Positions 14,894 through 23,250 of a stretch of 36,679 bases of DNA are shown piece after piece. Every line of letters begins with the position of its first letter. Position 1 is the stretch's first letter. The position numbers and the translations under genes are program-made. This stretch comes from Planctomycetota bacterium (GTDB taxonomy: Bacteria; Planctomycetota; UBA1135; GCA-002686595): contig VGYZ01000033.1 of NCBI GenBank assembly GCA_016872795.1, positions 1 to 36,679 on the forward strand, read 5' to 3'. Under the pieces are notes generated by a model. It worked only from the letters and a program-made list of their open reading frames with translations. It did not search any database and was not told the DNA's origin.

Positions 14894-15228
14894 TCGTCCG
14901 AGCGGCGCTCGATGTCGTCTTCGCCGAAGTAGCTGCCGGTCTGGATCTCGATGAAGACCAGCGGCACATCGCTCGTGCACTGGATGCGATGCCACGCGCG
15001 CAGCGGGATATCGATCGCTTGGCCCGGGCCGAGGTCGTGGTCGACGCCGTCGAGCGTCACGCGGGCGCGGCCCTCGACCACCATCCAGTGCTCGGCGCGG
15101 CGCTCGTGGCGCTGATAGGAGAGGCGCTGGCCGGGCAGCACATCGATGCGCTTGACCTTGAAGCTCGCGGTGTCGGCGAGCACGCGGAACTCGCCCCAAG
15201 GACGCTTGTCGTGGATCGGGTTGTTCAT
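14869..15228 (-). CDS. Cupin protein, mannose-6-phosphate isomerase type II C-terminal domain family
   Basis: A 119-residue single-domain cupin. It matches the C-terminal half of bifunctional mannose-1-phosphate guanylyltransferase/mannose-6-phosphate isomerase. It starts with KRPWGEFRVLADTASFKVKR and continues LPGQRLSYQRHERRAEHWMVVEGRA, which holds the metal-binding His/Glu set. It ends near PLVFIEIQTGSYFGEDDIER. As a stand-alone protein it may isomerise mannose 6-phosphate and fructose 6-phosphate, or be a sugar-binding relative. It lies 11 bases after the last permease gene of the exporter operon, so it is probably co-transcribed, but a functional link to the exporter is not obvious. Confidence 0.88.
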   Translation of the reverse strand: MNNPIHDKRPWGEFRVLADTASFKVKRIDVLPGQRLSYQRHERRAEHWMVVEGRARVTLDGVDHDLGPGQAIDIPLRAWHRIQCTSDVPLVFIEIQTGSYFGEDDIERRSDDYGRASSS

Positions 15229-15239
15229 GGCGGGCAGGG

Positions 15240-16436
15240 TTACTGGCGGCGCAGGGCTTCCGTCGGCTTCATGCGGCAGGCGCGCAGCGCGGGCAGGAGG
15301 CCTCCGAGCACGCCGAGCGCAAGCGAGAAGGTGACGGCGCTCGCGAGCACATTGGAGTTGACGCGGAAGGCGAAGGCGACTTCGCTGAAGGTGTTGCCGT
15401 TCATCGTGCCGGTCTCGATGCCGTTGAAGGGCAGCGCCATCAGGCAGCCGGCGAGGCCGCCGAGCAGGCACAGCACGATCGACTCGACCAAGAACGCGAG
15501 GAAGATCGGGAGCGGGCGGTAGCCGAGGCTCAGGAGGATGCCGATCTCGCTGGTGCGCGAGCTGATCGCGGAGAGCATCGTGTTGATCGCGGTGAGCACC
15601 GCGCCGATGCCCATCACGAACGCCAGCGCGAGGCCGAGGTTCTTCAGGATCCCGCCCAGCATCTTGGTCTGCGAGAGCAGGAACTGCTTCTCGGTCATCA
15701 CCTTCGCCGGCACTTCCGTGTCGTTCTTGAGCCGCGCGGCGAGGCTGTTCGGCTCGGCGCCGCCTTCGGCGTCGGGATCGCCGACCAGCGTCCCGGGCAC
15801 GAGCTTGGCGATCACGCGGTTGGGCCCGTAGCGATCGAGCGTGGCGAGGAAGCGGTCGAGATCGCCCCACACCTCGCTGGCGGCGCCGCCGTCGCTCTCG
15901 AACACGCCCACGACGCGGAACGGCGTCGTGTTGAGCTGCAGCACATCGCCGACGCGGCAGTTCTGGATGCGGCCGGTGATCTTGGAGCCGACGATCACCT
16001 CGTCCGTGCCTGGCGCGAAGCTGCGGCCCTCGACGATGCGGATCTCGCCCGTGCGGATTTCGAAGGTCGTCTGCTGGACGCCGCGCATCGGCACATTGAC
16101 CGAGCCGCCGTCCATGCGCGGCTTGAGCGCTGCGAAGTAGCACTCCATCGAGGCGAGCGGACCGTTCGGACCCTGCGCGATCTCGGGCGTCTGCTTGATC
16201 AGCTTGAGGCCGAGGTCGCGCCGGAACTGGCTGTCGGTCTCGCCCGTGGCGCCCGGGCGCAGAAACACGGCGATGTCCTCGCGCCCGCCACCGGCGAGCA
16301 TGGTGACGAAGCCCTGCTGCAGCGCGAGCACGCCCGCGAAGATCGCGACGGTGGCGCCGATGCCGAGCACCGTGAGCAGCGTCGCGCTGCGGCGCACGAA
16401 CAGGCTGCGGAGCGTGTAGGAGAGCGGAATGCCCAT
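15240..16436 (-). CDS. ABC transporter permease (MacB/FtsX type), second subunit
   Basis: A 398-residue permease with one N-terminal helix (ATLLTVLGIGATVAIFAGVLAL). A periplasmic domain of about 230 residues follows, and then three C-terminal helices around residues 270-390 (FVMGIGAVLTAINTMLSAI, IFLAFLVESIVLCLLGGLAGCL, AVTFSLALGVLGGLLPAL). It ends in the typical RACRMKPTEALRRQ. The cytoplasmic SSRTSEIGILLSLGYRPLPIF segment is the FtsX-type coupling motif. The next gene upstream encodes a second, different permease, four bases away, so a heterodimeric membrane part is likely. The family exports or extracts lipoproteins, antibiotics or peptides rather than importing nutrients. Confidence 0.92.
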   Translation of the reverse strand: MGIPLSYTLRSLFVRRSATLLTVLGIGATVAIFAGVLALQQGFVTMLAGGGREDIAVFLRPGATGETDSQFRRDLGLKLIKQTPEIAQGPNGPLASMECYFAALKPRMDGGSVNVPMRGVQQTTFEIRTGEIRIVEGRSFAPGTDEVIVGSKITGRIQNCRVGDVLQLNTTPFRVVGVFESDGGAASEVWGDLDRFLATLDRYGPNRVIAKLVPGTLVGDPDAEGGAEPNSLAARLKNDTEVPAKVMTEKQFLLSQTKMLGGILKNLGLALAFVMGIGAVLTAINTMLSAISSRTSEIGILLSLGYRPLPIFLAFLVESIVLCLLGGLAGCLMALPFNGIETGTMNGNTFSEVAFAFRVNSNVLASAVTFSLALGVLGGLLPALRACRMKPTEALRRQ

Positions 16437-16440
16437 GTTC

Positions 16441-17604
16441 TCAGGCTCCCTTGGCGCGCAGCGCCTCGACGCAGTTCGCACGCAGCGCGTTCCACGCGGG
16501 AATCGCGCCGGCGGCGAGGCCGACGACGAGGCTCGCCACGCCCGCGCCGATGTAGGTCGACGACTGGATGAAGAAGCCCGGGAAGGCCGAGCCGATGGCG
16601 AGCGCGATCGGCTGCTCGAGCACATACGCGAGCGCGATGCCGAAGGCGCCGCCCGTGAGGCACAGCACGAGCGACTGCGTGATCAGCACGCCGAAGGCGG
16701 TCGCGTCATCGAAGCCGAGCGCCTTGAGGATGCCGATGTCGTGGGTCTGCTCGCGACCGGCCATGAGCATGGCGTTGACCGCGCCGAGCAGGATCGCGAC
16801 GAGCACGCCGGCACCGATCCAACCGAGGAACATCGGGATATCGCCGAGCATCGACACGAACTGGCGCGTGAACTCGCTCTCCGTGTCGCAGCGCACGGTC
16901 GCCGGTCCGTTCTCGAACAGGCCTTCGATCTGCGCGCGCATGCTCTCGATGTCGGCGCCGGGCTCGACGCTCATCACATACACGCCGACACCCGGATCCT
17001 GACCCGCGGCTTTGAGGGTTTCCTCGAACAGGTCCCAGCGGAAGAACATCGTGCGGTTGTCGAAGTTCGCCGCCTCGGAGCGGTACACGCCCGCGAGCTC
17101 GAAGTCCCACGCCTGCCCCGACGGGTGCGGGAAGAGCGCGCCGGTGATCGGGATCTTGCCGGTCTGCTGCCACTCGGGGAACTCCGCCGCGAGCTGCCAG
17201 CCGACGATGCAGGCGTTGCGCTGGGTGAGGAACTTGCGCTTGGTTTCCTCGTCGACCTTGACCTCGGGATAGACCTCGAACATGCGCTCGGGATCGACCG
17301 CGAACTGGCCGAAGAAGTTGTCCTGCGACTTGTAGTAGCCGCCGAACCACTGCCACTTCACGACATTGGCGATGCCTTCGACGCGCGCGATCTTCTCCTG
17401 ATAGGAGAGCGGGATGTCGACGAACAGGCTGATCGAGCTCATCACGACCAGCCGCGTCGAGCTCGCGGCGGCGAGGCCCGACTGCAGCGTGGTGACGATC
17501 GATGTCAGCACGCACACGAGGAACAGCGCGACGCCGACCGACACGGCGGTGATGCCGGAGCGGATCGGGTGGCTGGAGAGGTTGCGCAGGACGAGCTTGA
17601 ACAC
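16441..17604 (-). CDS. ABC transporter permease (MacB/FtsX type), first subunit
   Basis: A 387-residue permease with the same architecture as its downstream neighbour. It has an N-terminal helix (GITAVSVGVALFLVCVLTSIV) and a large periplasmic domain (about residues 45-260). Three helices follow (FLGWIGAGVLVAILLGAVNA, ITQSLVLCLTGGAFGIALA, YIGAGVASLVVGLAAGAIPAW), with a terminal ALRANCVEALRAKGA. The coupling segment REQTHDIGILKALGFDD is typical of FtsX-like permeases. It lies 22 bases after the ATPase gene. Low identity between the two permeases suggests an old duplication. Confidence 0.92.
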   Translation of the reverse strand: MFKLVLRNLSSHPIRSGITAVSVGVALFLVCVLTSIVTTLQSGLAAASSTRLVVMSSISLFVDIPLSYQEKIARVEGIANVVKWQWFGGYYKSQDNFFGQFAVDPERMFEVYPEVKVDEETKRKFLTQRNACIVGWQLAAEFPEWQQTGKIPITGALFPHPSGQAWDFELAGVYRSEAANFDNRTMFFRWDLFEETLKAAGQDPGVGVYVMSVEPGADIESMRAQIEGLFENGPATVRCDTESEFTRQFVSMLGDIPMFLGWIGAGVLVAILLGAVNAMLMAGREQTHDIGILKALGFDDATAFGVLITQSLVLCLTGGAFGIALAYVLEQPIALAIGSAFPGFFIQSSTYIGAGVASLVVGLAAGAIPAWNALRANCVEALRAKGA

Positions 17605-17626
17605 GGAGGGTGCTTCTCTCGCGGCT

Positions 17627-18334
17627 TCAGCCGGCCGCGACGGGCTGGTTGTGCTCGATGCGTCCGAGCTGGCCCTTGTCCAAGTGCACGATCGACTGCG
17701 CGCGCTCGGCGGCGTGCGGGTCGTGCGTCACCATCAGGATGGTCTTCTTGAACTCGCGGTTGAGGCGCCCGAGCAGGTCGAGCACCTGCTCCGCGCTCTT
17801 GCGGTCGAGGTCGCCCGTGGGCTCGTCGGCGAGGATCACCTTGGGGTCGGTGGCGACGGCGCGCGCGATCGCGACACGCTGCTCCTGACCGCCCGAGAGC
17901 TGGCGCGGGCGGTGGTCCATGCGATCGCCCAAGCCCACGAGCTTGAGAGCGGTCTCGCCTTGCGCGCGGCGCTGCGAGCGCGAGAGCGGCGTCAGCTTGA
18001 GCGGCAGCTCGACATTCTCGCGCGCGGTCAGCACGGGGATCAGGTTGAAGCTCTGGAACACGAAGCCGACATTCGCGCCGCGCCACGCCGCGAGCTCCGA
18101 GCCCTCGAGCTGCGCGAGATTCTCGCCCGCGATGAAGAGCTCGCCCGAATCGGGCGAGTCGAGGCCGCCGATCAGGTTGAGCAGCGTCGTCTTCCCCGAG
18201 CCCGAGGGGCCCATCAGTGCGTAGAAATGGCCCTCTGCCATCTCCAGGTTGAGTTGGTCGAGCACTGTCAGCGTCTCGCCGCCGCGCTGGTAGCTCTTGG
18301 TGAGGTTGCGGACTCGGATCATCGCCTGCGACAT
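17627..18334 (-). CDS. ABC transporter ATPase (LolD/MacB type)
   Basis: A 235-residue ATPase with Walker A GPSGSGKTT (residues 42-50), Q-loop region VGFVFQSFNLIPVLTARENVELPL, signature LSGGQEQRVAIARA, Walker B VILADEPTGDLD and switch MVTHDPHAAERA. The FQSFNLIPVLTARENVELPL and DEPTGDLD pairing is diagnostic of the LolD/MacB exporter ATPases. The ATG at 18334 is chosen; a TTG at 18343 would overlap the previous gene's stop. It follows the membrane-fusion protein gene by five bases. Confidence 0.94.
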   Translation of the reverse strand: MSQAMIRVRNLTKSYQRGGETLTVLDQLNLEMAEGHFYALMGPSGSGKTTLLNLIGGLDSPDSGELFIAGENLAQLEGSELAAWRGANVGFVFQSFNLIPVLTARENVELPLKLTPLSRSQRRAQGETALKLVGLGDRMDHRPRQLSGGQEQRVAIARAVATDPKVILADEPTGDLDRKSAEQVLDLLGRLNREFKKTILMVTHDPHAAERAQSIVHLDKGQLGRIEHNQPVAAG

Positions 18335-18339
18335 CGCTC

Positions 18340-19758
18340 TCAACCTTTCACGCGGATGCGGTCGCCGTCCGCGAGTTGCGGCGGCGGCTGGTCGACCAGT
18401 CGCTCGCCTCCCTGCAGTCCCGAGCGCACGACCGCGCGCCCGTTCTTCTCCGCGCCGAGCTCGATCGCGCGCGTGCGCGCGACATCGCGCTCGATCAGGA
18501 ACACGTGCGGCTTGCCGTCGATCGGCACGACCGCGCTGAGCGGCACGAGCACCACGGCTTCGCTCTCGCTCGTGGCCGCCGCTGCCTGCTGCTGCGCCGC
18601 CGCCCCGAACACGATGCGCGCGCCCATCTCGGGCCGCAGGCGCTCGTCGGGCGCGTCGAAGCGCACGCGCACTTCGACCGTGGCTTTCTGGCGATTGGCG
18701 GTCGGCCAGATGCGCGACACGCGCCCCGCGTAGGGCCGATCCGCGTAGGCGTCGAGGTAGATCGTCGCGGCATCGCCGACGACCGCGGCCGAGAGGTTCG
18801 TCTCGGGCAGCTCGACCTGCACCTCAAGCGTCGCGAAGTCGACCATCGTCGCGACGGAGCCGCGCGCGTTGCCGCCGACGGAGTTGGGGCTGACGACCTC
18901 GCCGACCTCGGCGTCCTTGAGCACGACCACGCCGTCGAACGGCGCGCGCACTTCGGTCTTGTCGAGCGTCGCTTGCGCGGCCTCGCGGTTGGCGGCGAGC
19001 ACCGGCAGGCGCGCTTGCGCTTCCGCGAGGGCGGCGCGCAGCGCGCTCGTCTCGCTGTCGAGCTGCGCACGCGCGGCCTGCGCGGCGCGCAGGGTCGCGC
19101 TCGAGCCCGCGATCCCGCCCTCGATGCGGATCAGGTCCGAGCGCGTGTCGTCTACCGACTGCTGCGTGCCGGCGCCGTCCCCTAGGAGCGATTCGGCGCG
19201 GGCGACGCGGGCTCGCGCGAGCTCGAGCTGGCGCTCCTGCTCGCGCTGCGTCTCGCGCACGCGCTCGATCTCTGCGTCGAGCCGCGGCGCCTGCGCGTAG
19301 GTCGCGTCGAGCTGGGCCTGTACGCGCGCGATCGTCGATTGCTGTGCAGCGATCTCGGCCTCGACGGCACGCAGCGAAGCGCGGTATTCGTCGGAGAAGA
19401 GCCGCGCCACGACATCGCCCTTCTTCACCACGGAGCCTTCGGTGACATTGAGCTCGACGATCCGGCCGGGGGTGTCCGCGGAGAGGGCCGCGCGGCGGCT
19501 GGCGACGATGTAGCCGTTGGCAGCGGCGCCGGTGACGGCGCTCGCCGCGCCGGCGCTCTGCATGAGGGCGGCGGTGGCGCGCACCTCGGGCAGGTTCAGG
19601 CGCTCGAACAGCGCCACGAGCGGTCCGCGGAAGAGCAGCAGTGCGCCCGCGAGCACGGCGAGAGCGAGCAACTTCCCGAACCAGCCGGCGGAGCCGCGGC
19701 GGCGCGTGCGGAGCTTCGAGCGGTCGATCGTGAGCGATTGGAGGTCGGGTTCGGGCAC
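18340..19758 (-). CDS. Periplasmic membrane-fusion (HlyD/MacA-type) subunit of the exporter
   Basis: A 472-residue membrane-fusion protein. After a basic cytoplasmic tail (RTRRRGSAGWFGK) there is a transmembrane anchor (LLALAVLAGALLLF). The barrel-sandwich motif (GYIVASRRAALSADTPGRIVELNVTEGSVVKKGDVVARL) follows, with a long coiled-coil hairpin rich in Ala, Arg, Glu and Gln (about residues 135-270). The returning lipoyl-like half is EVRAPFDGVVVLKDAEVGEVV, followed by beta-barrel segments. No ATG fits the start; GTG at 19758 (VPEPDLQSL) is the most plausible. It is the first gene of the exporter operon. The order fusion protein, ATPase, permease, permease resembles MacAB-like systems that need an outer-membrane TolC partner, absent here. 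Confidence 0.9.
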   Translation of the reverse strand: MPEPDLQSLTIDRSKLRTRRRGSAGWFGKLLALAVLAGALLLFRGPLVALFERLNLPEVRATAALMQSAGAASAVTGAAANGYIVASRRAALSADTPGRIVELNVTEGSVVKKGDVVARLFSDEYRASLRAVEAEIAAQQSTIARVQAQLDATYAQAPRLDAEIERVRETQREQERQLELARARVARAESLLGDGAGTQQSVDDTRSDLIRIEGGIAGSSATLRAAQAARAQLDSETSALRAALAEAQARLPVLAANREAAQATLDKTEVRAPFDGVVVLKDAEVGEVVSPNSVGGNARGSVATMVDFATLEVQVELPETNLSAAVVGDAATIYLDAYADRPYAGRVSRIWPTANRQKATVEVRVRFDAPDERLRPEMGARIVFGAAAQQQAAAATSESEAVVLVPLSAVVPIDGKPHVFLIERDVARTRAIELGAEKNGRAVVRSGLQGGERLVDQPPPQLADGDRIRVKG

Positions 19759-19929
19759 GGCTGGGATGGCGGCGGGCTTCGGCCGGGAGTTCCGCGGGCC
19801 CAACAGGTTAGCGTTGCGCGTCGCGCGGCGCTGCGCAGGGCGCTCGGACTCACTCCGCGCGGGCTCGCGCGCCAGATGCGCGGCTCTCGACGCCAAGATC
19901 CGCCATGGAACGCTTTGTGCGCCGGTCCC

Positions 19930-20706
19930 ATGCTCTCCGACATGGAGAACTCGCACCGAGGGGTCGAGTCGAAGCAGGTCGCCTCGAGTGCCGAGCGCCC
20001 GTGGCCTGCGCCGAGCGCCGTGCCCGCGCTGCACATGACATGGAGCAAGCTGCTCTTCGCGCACTGGCCGGTGGAGCCGGACATCGTTGCACGCACGCTG
20101 CCCGCCGGGCTCGAGCTCGACACCTCTGGAGGCTCCGCTTGGCTCGGCGTCGTGCCCTTTTGCATGGACAATGTGCGTCTGGCGGGGCTGCCGTCGCTCG
20201 GAGTGGGGGAGCGCTTCCCCGAGCTCAACTTGCGCACCTATGTCACGCTCGGGGGCAAGCCGGGCGTGTGGTTCTACAGTCTGGACGCCGCCAGTCCGCT
20301 CGCCGTGGCCGGTGCGCGCGCGTGGTTCAACCTGCCGTACTTCACCTCGCGCATGAGCTGCACGCAGCGCGACGGCTGGGTGAGCTACGCGAGCCGTCGC
20401 ACGCATGCGAGTGCGCCGGACGCCGAGGTGCGCGCGCGCTATCGGCCCTGTTCAGCGCCGCGCCGCGCGCCCAAGGGCTCGCTCGAGGCGTGGCTCACCG
20501 ACCGCTACTGCCTGTACACGCGCGATCACGGCGGCGCGCTCCTGCGCGGCGAGATCGACCACGAGCCGTGGCCCCTGCAGGACGCCGAGGCGCACTTCGA
20601 ACGCAACACGCTCGATCGCGCCAGCGGCTTCACGCTCCCCGAGCGCGCCCCGCTCCTGCACTATGTCGAGCGCATCGATGTCGTGGCCTGGCCGCCCGCG
20701 CGCTGA
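19930..20706 (+). CDS. DUF2071 family protein
   Basis: A 258-residue soluble protein of the DUF2071 (YqjF-like) family, related in fold to acetoacetate decarboxylase. Recognisable parts are the N-terminal MTWSKLLFAHWPVEPDIVARTLPAGLELD, then WLGVVPFCMDNVRLAGLP and FPELNLRTYVTLGGKPGVWFYSLDA. The C-terminal LTDRYCLYTRDHGGALLRGEIDH and WPLQDAE come next. The biochemical role of the family is unknown. Two ATGs (19930 and 19942) are possible starts. It diverges from the exporter operon across 171 bases and converges on the MsrBA gene with 12 bases between the stops. Confidence 0.87.
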   Translation: MLSDMENSHRGVESKQVASSAERPWPAPSAVPALHMTWSKLLFAHWPVEPDIVARTLPAGLELDTSGGSAWLGVVPFCMDNVRLAGLPSLGVGERFPELNLRTYVTLGGKPGVWFYSLDAASPLAVAGARAWFNLPYFTSRMSCTQRDGWVSYASRRTHASAPDAEVRARYRPCSAPRRAPKGSLEAWLTDRYCLYTRDHGGALLRGEIDHEPWPLQDAEAHFERNTLDRASGFTLPERAPLLHYVERIDVVAWPPAR

Positions 20707-20718
20707 AGTCTCCCGCGA

Positions 20719-21843
20719 CTACAGGTCGCGGATGTAGTGGCAGGTGTAGCCGCGCGGATTCTTGACGAGGTAGTCCTGGTGGTAGTCCTCGGCCGGCCAC
20801 CACTTCGCCGCGGGCTCGAGGGTCGTGACGACCCTCTTCTTCCACTTCAATTCCGCGGCGGCGATGGCCTTCAGGGCAGCGGCCTTCTGGGCGTCGCTCG
20901 CGTAGAAAATCGTCGAGCGATATTGCGTGCCGCGGTCGTTGCCCTGGCGATTGAGCGTCGTCGGGTCGTGGATCTTGAAGAACCAGGTGAGCAGCTCGTC
21001 GTAGCTCACCTTCGCGGGGTCGAACACGATGCGCACGGCTTCCGCGTGGCCGCTCTTCGAGTCGTGCGTGTCGTCGTACTTCGGGTTGTCGAGGTGACCG
21101 CCCGTGTAGCCGCAGTCGGTCTCGAGCACGCCCGGGATCTTGCGCAGCAGATCTTCCATGCCCCAGAAGCAGCCGCCGGCGAGCACCGCCGTCTCCGTCG
21201 TCGGAGCGGTCTTGGCGGCACTCACATTCGGGACGGCGCCGGGCTGCTGGCCGAAGAGCGGCAGGAATCGCCCGAGGCCTTCTTTCTCGAGGTTCGCGAC
21301 CGGCACGAAGCGCAGGGACGCGGAGTTGATGCAGTAGCGCAGGCCCGTGGGCTTGGGGCCGTCGTCGAACACATGGCCGAGGTGCGAGTCGGCGCGCTTC
21401 GAGCGCACTTCGGTGCGCACCATGCCGTGCGTGAGATCCGATGTCTCGACGAGCGGCGACTCGGCGAGCGGCTGCGTGAAGCTCGGCCAGCCGCAGCCCG
21501 AGTCGAACTTGTCCTTGGACGAGAACAGCGGCGTGCCGTCGACGATGTCGACATAGATGCCGTCGGCGTGGTTGTTCCAGTACTCGCCGGTGTAGGCGCG
21601 TTCGGTGCCGCTCTCCTGCGTGACCTTCCACTGCATCGGCGTGAGGCGCGCCTTGAGGGCCTCGCGGTCGATGGGAGCAGGTGCCTCGCTCGCGGCGAGC
21701 GGGGCGCTGTTCGCCGCTTCGGCGTCCGTGCCGCTCGACGAGCCTTCGTCCGAGCGCGGCGTGCGAGCGCAGGCCGTGAGCGCGACGAAAAGGGCCAGCA
21801 GCAGGGCGATCCAGAGCCAGGGCTTGGTGTCGAGGAGGGACAT
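20719..21843 (-). CDS. Lipoprotein fusion of methionine sulfoxide reductases B and A (MsrB-MsrA)
   Basis: A 374-residue enzyme repairing both epimers of oxidised methionine. Residues 1-25 form a lipoprotein signal ending in the lipobox LTAC (Cys25), so it acts at the cell envelope. The MsrB domain (about 65-185) has SGCGWPSF (Cys117) and the catalytic [11 protein letters not shown] (Cys171). The MsrA domain (about 215-370) has [11 protein letters not shown] with catalytic Cys225 (a TGC codon, not selenocysteine) and [13 protein letters not shown]. The B-then-A order is the reverse of the PilB arrangement, and no thioredoxin domain is fused. A separate exported thioredoxin would be needed as reductant. 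The ATG at 21843 is the first that gives a lipoprotein signal. Confidence 0.93.
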   Translation of the reverse strand: MSLLDTKPWLWIALLLALFVALTACARTPRSDEGSSSGTDAEAANSAPLAASEAPAPIDREALKARLTPMQWKVTQESGTERAYTGEYWNNHADGIYVDIVDGTPLFSSKDKFDSGCGWPSFTQPLAESPLVETSDLTHGMVRTEVRSKRADSHLGHVFDDGPKPTGLRYCINSASLRFVPVANLEKEGLGRFLPLFGQQPGAVPNVSAAKTAPTTETAVLAGGCFWGMEDLLRKIPGVLETDCGYTGGHLDNPKYDDTHDSKSGHAEAVRIVFDPAKVSYDELLTWFFKIHDPTTLNRQGNDRGTQYRSTIFYASDAQKAAALKAIAAAELKWKKRVVTTLEPAAKWWPAEDYHQDYLVKNPRGYTCHYIRDL

Positions 21844-21988
21844 GGCGATGGGCAGAAAAACCACTGGAGAACCGAGGCGGACATCTCGCCCCACATGGGA
21901 GTCTACGCAAGCCCCCGTGGCCTGGGATGCCGCAGATCTTGCCGCGACGGAACAGGAGCCGTCGCCCACGGGTATCCTCGTGCGCCCC

Positions 21989-23098
21989 ATGTTGCCCCCC
22001 GCTCAGGTTCTCGAACAGGACGGAAGGCTCGTCGGCACCGCGCCGGAGCTCTCGGACAGCGAGTTGCGGGTGCTCCTGCGCCACATGCTGCGCGTGCGCG
22101 CCCTCGACGATCGCATGCTCAAGCTGCAGCGAGCCGGCCGAATCGGCTTCGTGGGCACCGCGAAGGGGCTCGAGGCCGCGATCATCGGCTCGGCCTTTGC
22201 GCTCGAGCCGCGCGACTGGCTGTGGTCGGGGCTGCGCGAGGGCTCGGCGGCCGTCATGCGCGGCCTGCCTCTGGCCGAGTACATCGCGCAGATGTACTGC
22301 AACTCGAACGACACGGCCAAGGGCCGCCAGATGTGCAACCACTTCCAGCACAAGGCGAGCCACTACCCCTCCTGGTCGAGCGTGATCGGCACGCAGGTTT
22401 CGCACGGCGTCGGCGCGGCGCTCGCGGCGAAGCAGCGCGGGCTCGACGAGGTGCACGCGATCTACTTCGGCGACGGCGCCACGAGCTCGAACGGCTTCCA
22501 CTCCGGCCTGAACTTCGCGGGCGTGTGGAAGGTGCCGGCGGTGTTCGTGTGCATCGACAACGGCTGGGCGATCAGCGTGTGCTCGCGCGAGCAGACGGCG
22601 GCGGAGAGCTACGCCGACAAGGCGCTGGCCTACGGCATGCCGGGCGTCGAGGTCGATGGCAACGACGCGCTCGCCTGCGTGCGCGAGATGCGCACGGCGC
22701 TCGCTCGCGCGCGAGGCGGCGAGGGGCCGAGTCTCCTCGTGCTCAAGACCTATCGCATGCTGGGACACAGCTCGTCGGACGACCCGACCAAGTACCGCGA
22801 TTCGGCCGAGGTCGACGCATGGGCCGCGCGCGATCCGCTCGATCGCCTCGAGCGCCATCTGGTCGCGCGCAAGGTGATCGAGGCGGGCGAGCGTGCGCGC
22901 GTCGAGGCCGAGCTCCTCGCGGAGATCGATCGCGAGATCCATGTGCAGGAAGCGTCGGCGCCGATGGCGCTCAAGACGCTCGTCGAGGATGTGTACGCCG
23001 ATGTGCCGCGCCACCTGCGGCTGCAGTACAACCGTTTCATCGCGGTCGCCGAGCGCCTCGGCCACGCGCAGCAGGGCGACGGCGCGTTCCCGCTGTAG
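21989..23098 (+). CDS. Thiamine-pyrophosphate 2-oxoacid dehydrogenase, E1 alpha subunit
   Basis: A 369-residue E1-alpha chain of a pyruvate or branched-chain 2-oxoacid dehydrogenase. The thiamine diphosphate motif begins at about residue 161 ([20 protein letters not shown]) and ends in [11 protein letters not shown]. The phosphorylation-loop-like [17 protein letters not shown] segment is the family's conserved heterotetramer region. It is closer to branched-chain E1-alpha by that DDP-KYR motif, but this is not decisive. No E1-beta, E2 or E3 gene is adjacent, although dihydrolipoyl dehydrogenase and LipB occur 5-8 kb away. The frame continues upstream; ATG at 21989 is preferred because a -10-like TATCCT (21973-21978) lies just before it. 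Confidence 0.9.
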   Translation: MLPPAQVLEQDGRLVGTAPELSDSELRVLLRHMLRVRALDDRMLKLQRAGRIGFVGTAKGLEAAIIGSAFALEPRDWLWSGLREGSAAVMRGLPLAEYIAQMYCNSNDTAKGRQMCNHFQHKASHYPSWSSVIGTQVSHGVGAALAAKQRGLDEVHAIYFGDGATSSNGFHSGLNFAGVWKVPAVFVCIDNGWAISVCSREQTAAESYADKALAYGMPGVEVDGNDALACVREMRTALARARGGEGPSLLVLKTYRMLGHSSSDDPTKYRDSAEVDAWAARDPLDRLERHLVARKVIEAGERARVEAELLAEIDREIHVQEASAPMALKTLVEDVYADVPRHLRLQYNRFIAVAERLGHAQQGDGAFPL

Positions 23099-23148
23099 CG
23101 CGGCGACGAGTTCCTCCCCGCGCGAAGCCGCGTCGGGCCCGGTCTTGC

Positions 23149-23177
23149 GCGCGAGCGCGGCCGGGCCGCGCTCGCGC
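23149..23177 (+). terminator. Strong GC hairpin after the E1-alpha gene
   Basis: Thirteen base pairs, all perfect (23149-23161 with 23165-23177), surround a 3-base loop (CGG). The hairpin starts 51 bases after the E1-alpha stop, and TTTT follows at 23186-23189. The T run is short and eight bases away, so this is a probable but not textbook rho-independent terminator separating E1-alpha from the sulfatase gene. Confidence 0.5.
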
Positions 23178-23250
23178 TGGAGCAGTTTTCGCGGCGGCTG
23201 AACGCCAGAGGGCGGTTGCCGCGGTGGACACGGGCGGGCATCCTGCCGTG

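Noticed and set aside
20719..21843. Second selenoprotein in MsrA or MsrB
   Set aside because: The catalytic residues are encoded by TGC, and no in-frame TGA occurs in the gene.
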